From positions 620,001 through 684,000 of the forward strand of contig NZ_JAANOP010000001.1 of the NCBI RefSeq assembly GCF_011250515.1: a stretch of DNA of 64,000 nucleotides, in the 5' to 3' direction. The translations under genes were made by a program, and so were the position numbers. The notes under the pieces are model-generated. The model did not search any database, was not told the DNA's origin, and saw nothing but the letters and a program-made list of their open reading frames with translations. Shown here in pieces: positions 45,127 through 54,400 of the stretch (the stretch's first letter is position 1; every line of letters starts with the position of its first letter). The DNA comes from Aquirufa ecclesiirivi (GTDB lineage: Bacteria; Bacteroidota; Bacteroidia; Cytophagales; Spirosomataceae).

Positions 45127-45762
45127 TTCTTCGTCGAAATTGAAGGAGAACACCGAACTTTGCCATTCATTTGGATCAATGTTCAAGATCTCTTTAATCT
45201 CTCCGTGATGCATATCGAATACCCAGCCATGTAGGTATGGGTATTCGAATTGCTTCCAAGCTTTCTGAATGATGGTCGTTTTGGCCAAGTTTAGCACTTG
45301 TTCTTTTACGTTCAATTCTACCAATCGATCAAACTGTTCTTTTTCACTAGGAAGTGCGTGGATTTCTTTGAAATTCTTTTCATAAACTTCCTTGATATTT
45401 CTAAGCCATTTATTGATTAGACCATAATCTTTGTTGGTCATAGCGGCGCGTACACCTCCACAATTATAGTGACCACAAACAATCACATGTTTAACTTGTA
45501 AAACCTCCACGGCATATTGTAGCACAGAAAGTAGATTCATGTCGGTATGAACTACCATATTGGCCACATTCCTATGAACAAAGATATCTCCAGGGTTGGC
45601 ATGAGTGATTTCCTCAGCTGGCACCCGGCTATCCGCACAACCTATCCAAAGAAAAAGAGGTTTTTGGTCTTTGGATAGATCATCAAAATAATGTTCATCT
45701 ATCGCTAATTTTTCAGAGGCCCAGGCTTTATTACTTAATAAGAGTTTTTTATATTCTTTCAT
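45121..45762 (-). CDS. Beta-class carbonic anhydrase
   Basis: The enzyme interconverts CO2 and bicarbonate (EC 4.2.1.1). Zinc ligands of the beta class are all visible: Cys and the Asp-Arg dyad in [15 protein letters not shown] near residue 40, and His and Cys in [14 protein letters not shown] near residue 100. [20 protein letters not shown] is also conserved. The 213-residue length is normal. It follows the SulP transporter gene by 2 bases, so the two are probably one unit that takes up and interconverts inorganic carbon. The pair is frequent in Bacteroidota. Confidence 0.95.
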   Translation of the reverse strand: MKEYKKLLLSNKAWASEKLAIDEHYFDDLSKDQKPLFLWIGCADSRVPAEEITHANPGDIFVHRNVANMVVHTDMNLLSVLQYAVEVLQVKHVIVCGHYNCGGVRAAMTNKDYGLINKWLRNIKEVYEKNFKEIHALPSEKEQFDRLVELNVKEQVLNLAKTTIIQKAWKQFEYPYLHGWVFDMHHGEIKEILNIDPNEWQSSVFSFNFDEEL

Positions 45763-45764
45763 GT

Positions 45765-47294
45765 TTATTTCTTTTTGATTTCGGCTTCTATACCTCTTTC
45801 GTGAGCAGTGTTAATAAATTCTTGAATTAATAATTGAATATCATGGTCCATAAAATGAACTTTCGTGGTGTCAATATACACTTCTGAGCCAGGAGGGATT
45901 TTACGGAAAGTTTCTTTCAAAGCCATTTTGTGTAAAAATGTGACGTCTTTTTGGAATTTTATCAAAATTTCATTTTGACTGCTAAATACCGAAAACACGG
46001 AAGAATAGTTGGTTACAATCACAAAACCAATGCCAACGATAGTCCCCACAAAAATACCCCATAATAAATCAACCATAACCACGACAATGATGGTGATTAA
46101 AAATGGTATCCACTGTTTCCAGCCTTCAGAAATGACTTTTTGGAATTGGCTTGGATGAGCTAGTTTATATCCTGTGTAAAGCAAAATACTAGCCAAACAT
46201 GCCAAGGGTATTTTATTTAAATATTGGGGCAATAATAAAACGGCCAACAATAAGAGAATTCCATGAAAGAATCCAGACATTTTACTCTTTCCTCCGGCAT
46301 AAACATTGGTGGAGGATCGAACAATTACCGAAGTAATGGGTAGCCCTCCTAAGAATCCAGAAAAAATGTTTCCAACACCTTGAGCTACCAATTCACGGTC
46401 TGCGGAAGATATTCTTTTAGCTGGGTCTAAGGAATCTGTCGCTTCTAAAGATAACAAGGATTCCAAGCTGGCAACTAACGCTAGGGTAACAGCCAGCGTA
46501 TAAATCTTGGGATTACTTAGAAATTCCCAATCTGGGAAAACCATAGCTTGTCCGATTTCTGCGAAATTAGAAAAAAGGGGTAATCCCACCATATGCTCTT
46601 TGGAATTACCTAAAAACCACTCAGGCATCCAAATTTCATAAGCGTTATTGATAAGCACACCTAAAATCACCACAAATAAGGAAGCGGGAAGTTGGGAAAG
46701 AAGGGGTAATTTTTTACTTAAAGGGGTCCAAGAAAATAGTAAAACTAAGCCACTAAGTGCAATAATCAATGCACCTGGGTTGATGGATAAGAGGGAACTA
46801 ATGAGTTCACTAAAAGTATTTTGGCCATCTGCACTTTGGTTAAACTCAAATTCGCCAATAAAATCTAAATCATCTCCTATAGCATGTGGGATTTGTTTTA
46901 AAATGATGACAATTCCGATGGCCACGAGCATCCCTCGGATGACAGATGAAGGGAAAAAGCTGCCCAGTTTGCCCATTTTAGCTAATCCTAAAATAACTTG
47001 GATAATACCAGCTAAAATAACAACGAGTAAAAAGCCAGCAAAAGAACCTAAATCAAGTATGGCATTTGCCACGATAATCGTTAAACCTGCCGCAGGTCCA
47101 CTGACAGATAATTGGGATCCGGAAATCCAAGAAACAATGATTCCCCCAATAATACCAGCAATTAATCCGGCTAATAATGGTGCGCCGGACGCTAAAGCAA
47201 TTCCTAGGCATAATGGTAATGCGACTAAAAATACCGCAATTCCAGACTTCCAATCCCCTTGTGCAAAGGATTGGAGATAATTTTTGAAAGACAT
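45765..47294 (-). CDS. SulP-family anion transporter, probable bicarbonate importer
   Basis: This 509-residue protein has about ten to twelve membrane segments in the SulP fold. LVALPLCLGIALASGAPLLA and QLSVSGPAAGLTIIVANAIL near the N-terminus are the SulP signature region. FLGGLPITSVIVRSSTNVYA is a second conserved region. The C-terminus is a short STAS-like domain (SEVYIDTTKVHFMDHDIQLL). SulP proteins carry sulfate, bicarbonate or other anions. The beta-carbonic anhydrase gene 2 bases downstream makes bicarbonate the best guess; sulfate remains possible. Confidence 0.88.
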   Translation of the reverse strand: MSFKNYLQSFAQGDWKSGIAVFLVALPLCLGIALASGAPLLAGLIAGIIGGIIVSWISGSQLSVSGPAAGLTIIVANAILDLGSFAGFLLVVILAGIIQVILGLAKMGKLGSFFPSSVIRGMLVAIGIVIILKQIPHAIGDDLDFIGEFEFNQSADGQNTFSELISSLLSINPGALIIALSGLVLLFSWTPLSKKLPLLSQLPASLFVVILGVLINNAYEIWMPEWFLGNSKEHMVGLPLFSNFAEIGQAMVFPDWEFLSNPKIYTLAVTLALVASLESLLSLEATDSLDPAKRISSADRELVAQGVGNIFSGFLGGLPITSVIVRSSTNVYAGGKSKMSGFFHGILLLLAVLLLPQYLNKIPLACLASILLYTGYKLAHPSQFQKVISEGWKQWIPFLITIIVVVMVDLLWGIFVGTIVGIGFVIVTNYSSVFSVFSSQNEILIKFQKDVTFLHKMALKETFRKIPPGSEVYIDTTKVHFMDHDIQLLIQEFINTAHERGIEAEIKKK

Positions 47295-47338
47295 ATACGT
47301 GTGGTTTGATTGAAATCTACAATAAATTCAAATAGAGA

Positions 47339-47698
47339 TTATCCACGTATATCAGGAGGAGGGGAAAAGCTTTGTACATGCGGATTTCTTAGCCTAAAAG
47401 GCTGAAAAGCATGAGGATCTTGAATGGATTCCGAAAAAAATATGAATTTTGAATTTTCCTGTGTGTGGAAAAGAGATAAAACATGCTGTGCTTTGCTAAC
47501 TTCTTCTTCCTCTTCTTCCTCCTCTTCACAAAGTTCAACCCACATGGCCATGAACATTTTGGATTCTAAATTATCTGTTTTAAGGCTGGTTTTTGAAACA
47601 GGTATGGTTGACACAGCCGTGATGGAATTAAGCTGCGAGTACACCGTAGCTACCATCAAGAAGGCAAAGGCCAATAAAGTAAAACCGAGCTGTTTCAT
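47339..47698 (-). CDS. Small exported protein with a nine-Glu run
   Basis: I do not recognise this 119-residue protein. It begins with a signal peptide (MKQLGFTLLAFAFLMVATVY, cleavage after SQ likely). The middle carries nine Glu in a row after a Cys, and the C-terminus ends FSPPPDIRG. Its ATG shares one base with the stop of the gene upstream (TAATG), so translation is probably coupled. The partner is also exported. The + strand open frame over this region is an antisense shadow made of Ser codons opposite the Glu run. Function unknown. Confidence 0.6.
   Translation of the reverse strand: MKQLGFTLLAFAFLMVATVYSQLNSITAVSTIPVSKTSLKTDNLESKMFMAMWVELCEEEEEEEEEVSKAQHVLSLFHTQENSKFIFFSESIQDPHAFQPFRLRNPHVQSFSPPPDIRG
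47501..47527. repeat. Short purine/pyrimidine triplet tract (nine Glu codons)
   Basis: A 27-base tract of TTC/CTC triplets on the + strand encodes the nine-Glu run of the minus-strand protein. GAA and GAG codons are mixed, which reduces but does not remove the chance of slippage. Confidence 0.6.
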
Positions 47699-48636
47699 TA
47701 ATCAAATTTCTGGGTACTCTGAAAGATAATTTTTGCTTGATTATCTCTCTCTTGCACGAGTACTGGCGTAAAGTTATCAAATTTATCCTTTCCATAACGC
47801 CATTCTTTTTTTAATCTTCCTCCACTTCCCTTTTCATGATATTCTCTCCATCGACCCACCTTGACACTGTCATCTAGTTTTCCTTCTTCCTTGAGAAGTC
47901 CATTGGGATAAAAAGATAAAAACTGTCCCGCAATTTTACCATATGTTTTGGGGATAACTTCTTTTATCTTTTTTTGCTCTTTATCATAATAAGAAATGAT
48001 GGATTCAGCAGGAAAGCCTTTTTTATAATATTGCTTATTCTCTAATTCAAACTCTTGACCATAATTTTCCCAACGACCATCTTTCACTCCCATAAAAAAA
48101 TGCCCTTCCTCAACTAAATTTTCATGTACAAATTTGCGGTAAGGACCATGGCAAATTTGAGCATTTTTACTGTCTTTGATGGGGGAATTTACCACCCTCG
48201 ATTGTGCAGGATCATACCACCAAATTTCTTGGCTATAGGGGCTTACCGCTTCGTCTTCTACGTATTTTACAACATTGAGTTCTTCTACTGTCGTTCTATT
48301 ACCACTTCCGTAGGTACCTATTCGTCGTTCCGTTTTGATGCCCAAGTATTCATCTTTAATCTCAACTTTCTTCTTTTTTGAGCTATTTTTTAGTTTAGAA
48401 CCGATGTTCTCTATTCCTAATTCAGATAAAATCGCCTTACTTTCTTTTTTCCAATTAGCACTTTCATCCTTGGTTTTGCCTCCTAGTTCGGAAATACGCT
48501 GAAGGGAACTTTTATTTTTTTGACTGCTATCCATAGTAGGTTTTTTACTAGTCTGCAAGGCATTATTTTGCCCTTGACTTGGAAAATATCCAAGCACTAA
48601 TAAACTCAAGCCCAATGTTAAGAACGATTTAGTCAT
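47698..48636 (-). CDS. Exported protein with MORN/YwqK-like repeats
   Basis: The 312-residue protein has a signal peptide (FLTLGLSLLVLGYFPSQGQ). Residues 40-110 are Lys/Ser-rich. The C-terminal half contains repeats of the MORN/YwqK type: GPYRKFVHENLVEEGHFFMG, VKDGRWENYGQEFE, GQFLSFYPNGLLKEEGKLDD and VKVGRWREYHEKGSGG. Such repeats in Bacteroidota are found in many exported proteins of unknown role. The downstream small exported protein starts on its stop codon (TAATG). A TAATTTTG -7 box at 48659-48666 lies 16-20 bases upstream. Confidence 0.75.
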   Translation of the reverse strand: MTKSFLTLGLSLLVLGYFPSQGQNNALQTSKKPTMDSSQKNKSSLQRISELGGKTKDESANWKKESKAILSELGIENIGSKLKNSSKKKKVEIKDEYLGIKTERRIGTYGSGNRTTVEELNVVKYVEDEAVSPYSQEIWWYDPAQSRVVNSPIKDSKNAQICHGPYRKFVHENLVEEGHFFMGVKDGRWENYGQEFELENKQYYKKGFPAESIISYYDKEQKKIKEVIPKTYGKIAGQFLSFYPNGLLKEEGKLDDSVKVGRWREYHEKGSGGRLKKEWRYGKDKFDNFTPVLVQERDNQAKIIFQSTQKFD

Positions 48637-48658
48637 GTGAGGAGGAACGAAAGCACAG

Positions 48659-48666
48659 CAAAATTA
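48659..48666 (-). promoter_or_regulatory. Candidate -7 box (TAATTTTG) for the exported pair
   Basis: On the minus strand this reads TAATTTTG, 23 bases before the ATG at 48636. The -33 region has TTT at a 19-base spacing rather than TTG. It would drive the coupled exported-protein genes. Confidence 0.35.
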
Positions 48667-48747
48667 TTTCGCAAATTAAGAATTTAAATAATTAGAACCT
48701 GCTTTTATGTATTTTTACACTCTTAAGCTGCATTTAATAAACAAAAA

Positions 48748-49695
48748 GTGAATTCATTGGAAAAAGAAGCTAAAATATACGTTGCGGGGCATCGAGGAAT
48801 GGTGGGATCATCCATCCTTAGGCACTTACTCGCACAAGGTTATTCCAATTTAATTCTGCGTACTTCTGCCGAATTAGATTTGAGGAATCAAGCGGCCGTA
48901 GATACCTTTTTTGCTCAAGAAAAGCCTGATTATGTTTTTTTAGCTGCCGCTAAAGTTGGGGGGATTGTGGCTAATAACACCTATCGGGCTGATTTTCTAT
49001 ATGAAAATCTAGCAATTCAAAACCACGTTATTCACGCTTCTTTTGTTCATCAAGTTAAGAAACTCATGTTTTTAGGTTCTTCTTGTATTTATCCCAAAAT
49101 GGCCCCTCAACCATTGAAAGAATCGTATTTATTGAGTGGTTTTTTAGAGCCGACCAACGAACCATACGCCATAGCTAAAATAGCTGGCATTAAGATGTGT
49201 GAGGCCTACCGTGCTCAATACGGCTGTCAATTTATTTCCGTCATGCCTACCAATTTATATGGCATGAATGACAATTACGATTTAGAGAATTCACATGTTT
49301 TACCCGCCATGATTCGAAAATTTCACGAAGCAAAATTACGTGGAGATGAATCAATTACCCTTTGGGGTACGGGTTCACCCAAACGAGAATTTTTATATGC
49401 AGACGATTTAGCCAAGGCCTGTTTGTACCTCATGGAAAATTACAATGAGTCTGAATTTGTCAATATAGGAACAGGTGAAGATGTCAGTATTTTGGAATTA
49501 GCTGAAATGGTTAAAAAAATTATAGGTTTTGAAGGAGCAATTCACTGGGATACGTCCAGACCTGATGGAACTCCAAGAAAACTGATGGATGTTTCTAAAT
49601 TGCATCAATTAGGATGGAAACATGAAGTCGAGTTGCTTGATGGTATTCAATTAGCTTATCAAGATTTTTTACAAAACCCTAAATCGAGGAAATAG
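48748..49695 (+). CDS. fcl: GDP-L-fucose synthase
   Basis: The enzyme converts GDP-4-keto-6-deoxymannose to GDP-L-fucose (EC 1.1.1.271), a donor for surface glycans. The 315-residue extended short-chain dehydrogenase has the cofactor loop [20 protein letters not shown], the [20 protein letters not shown] segment with the active Ser/Cys, and the YAIAK catalytic Tyr-Lys near residue 145. [12 protein letters not shown] and [20 protein letters not shown] are typical of the family. The partner gmd gene is not next to it. Start is GTG at 48748 (a TTG three codons later is the alternative). Confidence 0.95.
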   Translation: MNSLEKEAKIYVAGHRGMVGSSILRHLLAQGYSNLILRTSAELDLRNQAAVDTFFAQEKPDYVFLAAAKVGGIVANNTYRADFLYENLAIQNHVIHASFVHQVKKLMFLGSSCIYPKMAPQPLKESYLLSGFLEPTNEPYAIAKIAGIKMCEAYRAQYGCQFISVMPTNLYGMNDNYDLENSHVLPAMIRKFHEAKLRGDESITLWGTGSPKREFLYADDLAKACLYLMENYNESEFVNIGTGEDVSILELAEMVKKIIGFEGAIHWDTSRPDGTPRKLMDVSKLHQLGWKHEVELLDGIQLAYQDFLQNPKSRK

Positions 49696-49700
49696 GAAGG

Positions 49701-50456
49701 ATGCAAGTGAAGGAGTGGTTTAGTACCTGGTTTGATTCCCCATATTATCATATTCTGTACGCACAACGTGATGAGGTGGAGGCAGCGGCATTTATTAGTT
49801 CCTTACAAACAAAGCTAAAACTTCCTGCAGGAGCGCAAGTCTTAGATGTCGCTTGTGGAAAAGGCCGACATGCCATTACCCTTCATGATTTAGGATTGGA
49901 TGTTAAAGCATTTGATTTATCTCCTTCTAATATTGAACTAGCACAAGCATTTTCTACTGACAGACTTTCATTTTTTGTTCATGATGTCAGAAATGCTTTA
50001 CCCGAGGAATGGCAGTATGATGCCATATTTAACTTCTTTACCAGCTTTGGATATTTTGATTCTCGGGAAGAGAATCAACAAGCATTCAAGGTGCTTGGTG
50101 ATGTCTTGAAAACTGGAGGAGTATTTGTCTTGGATTTTTTCAATCCAAGCTATGTGATGGCTCATTTGATTGAAGAAGAAAGCTTGGTTAGAAAAGGCAT
50201 ACATTTTCAGATTAGACGTTGGGAATCCGAAGGATACTTATATAAATCCATCGATTTTGAAGATCAAGGAGAAGTCTTTCATTTTGAAGAGCGAGTGGAG
50301 TTAATCTCAAAAAATGATTTTATTGCCTATGCTGCCCAATCCGGCTTTCATTTGGTGGATTTGCTTGGAGATTATAAATTAGGTTCTTTTGATGAAAAGA
50401 ACTCGACCCGCATGATTTTTGTCTGGGTTAAAAATAGGTTTCATGGATTTTTTTAA
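49701..50456 (+). CDS. Class I SAM-dependent methyltransferase
   Basis: The 251-residue protein has a methyltransferase fold: VLDVACGKGRHAITLHDLGL is the SAM-binding loop near residue 48, followed by VKAFDLSPSNIELAQAF and YDAIFNFFTSFGYFD. The substrate is not evident; relatives are small-molecule methyltransferases. It starts 5 bases after fcl, which may point to a glycan or a shared transcript only. The last 14 bases overlap the start of the YhdH-like oxidoreductase gene, so the three genes fcl, this and yhdH likely form one unit. Confidence 0.88.
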   Translation: MQVKEWFSTWFDSPYYHILYAQRDEVEAAAFISSLQTKLKLPAGAQVLDVACGKGRHAITLHDLGLDVKAFDLSPSNIELAQAFSTDRLSFFVHDVRNALPEEWQYDAIFNFFTSFGYFDSREENQQAFKVLGDVLKTGGVFVLDFFNPSYVMAHLIEEESLVRKGIHFQIRRWESEGYLYKSIDFEDQGEVFHFEERVELISKNDFIAYAAQSGFHLVDLLGDYKLGSFDEKNSTRMIFVWVKNRFHGFF

Positions 50457-51435
50457 CGCATTATGGACTACTGAAAAGCCCGATGGGCATTTTGAAACGA
50501 AGCTTCAGTCTGTTCCTTTTTCTACTTTAGCTACCGATAGAGTACTTGTTCAAGTCAGCTATTCGTCCCTCAATTACAAAGATGCCTTATCTTCCAATGG
50601 CCATAAAGGCATCACGAGAGATTTTCCTCATATTCCCGGGATTGACGCGGTAGGGAAGATCGTTCTTGATCCAAGTCAGTCATTTGCCATTGGACAAAAA
50701 GTCATCGTTACGGGTTTTGATTTAGGTATGAATACTCATGGGGGCTTAGCGGAATTTATAGCAGTACCCGCCAATTGGATAACCCCTTTACCTCATGGAA
50801 TGTCGGCCCTCAAAGCCATGCAATGGGGTACGGCTGGTTTAACGGCCGGGATGGCTCTGTCTGCTCTCTGGCATCATGGAGTTCGGCCTAACCAGGGTGA
50901 AATAGTGGTTACTGGTGCTACTGGCGGAGTTGGGCTAATTTCTGTATTGTTACTTAAACATCTTGGATTTCAAGTAGTGGCAATAACGGGAAAAATGGAC
51001 CAATATGAATTTTTGAAGCAAATGGGGGTTGATCGAATCATGGATAGAGAAGAATTTTTATCCGAAAAACCTCGAGCACTATATCCCATGCAATTTGCAG
51101 GGGCCATTGATGTGGTTGGCGGAGATGTGTTGGCTAAGATTATCAAGAGTTTACATTTGGGGGCTGCAGTAGCTGCCTGTGGAATGGCTTCCAGTGTTGA
51201 GCTACCCATGCAGATTTATCCATTTATTTTGCGGGGAGCCAATTTGCTGGGCATCTATTCGGCGGATTCTCCGTTAGAGAAGAAACAAGAAATTTGGGAT
51301 AAATTAGCCAATGCATGGAATATTCCCTTGGATGCGATTTCTCGTACCATCACATTAGTAGAAGCCCCAGCTTATTTGGCCAAGATTCGAGCAGGTAATC
51401 ACGTTGGTCGAACGGTCGTTCAAATCAAACCTTAG
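50443..51435 (+). CDS. YhdH/AcuI-type NADPH-dependent oxidoreductase
   Basis: The 330-residue protein belongs to the medium-chain dehydrogenase family, YhdH/YhfP branch, whose E. coli and Rhodobacter members reduce acryloyl-CoA (AcuI). Signatures are VLVQVSYSSLNYKDALSSNG near residue 40, HIPGIDAVGKIV, the cofactor loop VVTGATGGVGLISVLLLKHL near residue 150, and GRTVVQI at the end. There are no zinc-site cysteines of alcohol dehydrogenase. The physiological substrate here is unknown. ATG at 50443 lies inside the methyltransferase gene (14-base overlap). The stop overlaps the convergent protease gene by 4 bases. Confidence 0.92.
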   Translation: MDFFNALWTTEKPDGHFETKLQSVPFSTLATDRVLVQVSYSSLNYKDALSSNGHKGITRDFPHIPGIDAVGKIVLDPSQSFAIGQKVIVTGFDLGMNTHGGLAEFIAVPANWITPLPHGMSALKAMQWGTAGLTAGMALSALWHHGVRPNQGEIVVTGATGGVGLISVLLLKHLGFQVVAITGKMDQYEFLKQMGVDRIMDREEFLSEKPRALYPMQFAGAIDVVGGDVLAKIIKSLHLGAAVAACGMASSVELPMQIYPFILRGANLLGIYSADSPLEKKQEIWDKLANAWNIPLDAISRTITLVEAPAYLAKIRAGNHVGRTVVQIKP

Positions 51436-54400
51436 TATTTAATGAATTTTACGGGCGCTTGACTAGGGAAATCAGCCATTCTCATAACATAGGTGCCCGA
51501 AGGCAAACTTCTTACATCAAGGCTTAGACTATTGCCAGAAATAGCAGAAGAAACCACCACTTTTTCAAGCACCATTTTGCCTTGTAAATCCCAAATTTCA
51601 ATATGGTATTCATCCCGCATGGATTGATCAGGCATCCCTATTTGAATAAACTCTTTAGTAGGATTAGGAAATAGAGTTAATTGCGGGTAAGGATTTTCTT
51701 TTTTTGTGGCTAATATGACGACGTTGATATAATCAGATACGGCTAAACAACCATTTACATCCGTTAGTTTTACTTGGTAAGCCCCTGATTGAATGGGAAT
51801 ATAACTGGCTTGATTGGCTCCTGCGATGGCTGTGATGCCATAATACCATTGATAGACGCTGGCATTGGCTGGAGCTTGTAAAATACCAGTAGCATAAGAA
51901 ACGGTTGGAGTAGGGATTGTTCCTATATTGATGGTCAAACCTGGTGCTGTGGCTGGGCATGAACCATTATAACTTGCCACCATTTCATATTTTCCTTTGG
52001 TCAAAGCTTTGTATTGTAGATTGGTAGCTCCATCAATTGCCTTACCGTTTAAAAACCATTGTATGAGGGTATTGTCGGATGCTTTTCCTTGGATGGTGAC
52101 ACTCGCTCCTTGACAAACGGTCAAGTCTCCAAATGGACTGATGGAGGCTGAGGGAGTATCTTTGACACTTACCAGCACGTTCGCTCTAGGACTAGGACAT
52201 CCCAAAGATTTAAATGTCATGTCATAGAAATAGTAATATCCCGAAGTAATGATACCATTATTGAATAAAGCTCCAGGTATATTAAGGATATTAGGTATGG
52301 TATACGGGAATCCAATATTCTCAGGAGCATTTATCGTATCGGTTTTACTTCGATTACTGCGATAAATAGAAGCTCCATCGAGGCAGGTTTGACTTAAATA
52401 ATAAGTACCAGCACTTGGAATTTGAAGATTAAGAGCGACGACCATTCCTGGGTCATTTTTATCGTCCACTAGCTGTCCTGGAATTCCATCACTACGTAAT
52501 GTTCTAGTTGCTTTAACCGTTTTAGTTACTGTAGACACCACATTCCCTGTTTCTTTATCAATGACATCAAAAGTAATTTTACCTGGGGTTCCTACATAAA
52601 TTCGGGCACTTTCAAATACAATGGGCACCTTAGCTTCTACGATAACGGTTGGTCCAAATGTGGTGTAATAGGTTCCTCCTCCAAATTCTGATTTTGTTTT
52701 TGGTCCAAGGCCTCCACTGAAATCATTATATGAAGCTACATATTGTTTATTTCCTGGCACCTTGATGTTTAATCCTGAACCAACCAAGGTATTGTCACTT
52801 GTATACCAAAAAGGAGTGCCAGAAGTGGCAGATAAGGTCAATTCGCTTAATCCAGCACATTGAATTCCACTGACTATGGGAGCGCTTGGGTTTTCAACAG
52901 TTTTGTTTAAGGTATACGTATTATTTGAGGTATTTTGGTCAGCAGGCAATAAGGTACTTAATTCAAAAGAATACGTTTGACCTGCTTGTAAATTGAAGTT
53001 TCCTGTAATGGTTTCTTCTACTTCTTTACCAGAATTGACTTCGACTAGGGTTCCTGTAAATTTACCAATTTGAATGCCATTTTGTAAAATTTTTAATTCA
53101 TAAGGAACGTTCACTTGATCTTTTAAACCTTGGTTTTTTACGATGATTTGTAGGCTACTGCTAGTGCTAGAAGCACAAAAACTCCCTGTTGGAGAAGAAA
53201 TCGATAAGGCACTAATGTCATTGGAGGCATTGGCTGTGAGTATGACATATTCTTCACTTTCTCCACTACTGATGTTTCCACAAGAAGCAGCCAATGTAGC
53301 GCTGTTGCCTAATTCAGTAACCACTCTCATGCGGTAATATTGACCCGTTTCAGTGGCCGGGAAATTTGTGGCATTTCCTGAAAAGGATGTTGTTGAAAGT
53401 AAGCCACTATCCAAGATCATTTCTCCTGTATCTTCAAAGTCGCCATCTTGGTTCCAATCCACAAAAACCTTAGTTTGCTTGGATTGAGATGTACTATATG
53501 TTAATTCTATGGGAATTTTTGAACCTATTTCAACGGGGATGGCATTTTGTGTAAAATCTTGGCTAGTAGAAACGCTATTGCTGTAGGTTCCCAACGTGAA
53601 TTTTTCTAAAGCGTTACTTTTGTTTTGAACAGTGATGTCACAATAAGCTTTGCCACCCATTCCAGAAATTAATAATGCATAATCTTGCTTGGAATTTTTT
53701 AATATGCCTTTATGGGATACTGTCAAACTGTAGGACTTACCAGGTACGACTTGATTAACCAATATCTGCTCAATATTATCCCGTATATTATCCCCTGCTG
53801 TGGCTGCTTTGGTCGGGTTATCAGGATCTAATATAAAAGGCAATAATTGACCATCTGCTGACTGCAAACGAATATCCAAATCATTCACCAACATGGGGAT
53901 TCGGGAGTTTAAGCTGGAAGGAATAATAGGTAATACTTTTCCATTACTCCCTTCATAAGCAGGATCTGTCCAAGCAATGCTTACATGAAGCTGGCCTTTC
54001 CCAGAAGCTATCAAATTCATTTTTTTAGTAGCTCCATTGATAAGGGTTTCCTCTGAGAGTAGATAGGAGTTATCTTTGTTTTGAAGCATTTTTCCAGCTT
54101 TTTCCAAATCCAATAATCCCCATCCACTGGTATAATCTGGACCTGCTTGACCTACATCAAATGCCGTATGAGTGACTAAACCTCGTAAGGTAGAAGCCCA
54201 CATGAATTTTTTATTCAACTGTTGGTAGAGTTGCTGCAATAGAAACAAAGATCCAGAAACTTGGGGAGTAGCCATGGAGGTACCACTCATTCGTTCATAA
54301 TCAGTATTGCTAAGAAAACCTGTGGAGAATAGATCTTTTCCAATTCCAATAATTTCAGGTTTTATACGCCCGTCGTCTGTTGGACCCCGACTAGAAAAGC

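Noticed and set aside
47424-47729. + strand open frame with a Ser run
   Set aside because: It is the antisense of the Glu run and signal peptide of the minus-strand exported protein, which has better signals and coupling.
48634-48660. AGGAGG-like motif near 48640
   Set aside because: It reads GAGGAGG on the + strand just after the ATG of a minus-strand gene and no + strand start follows at the right distance.
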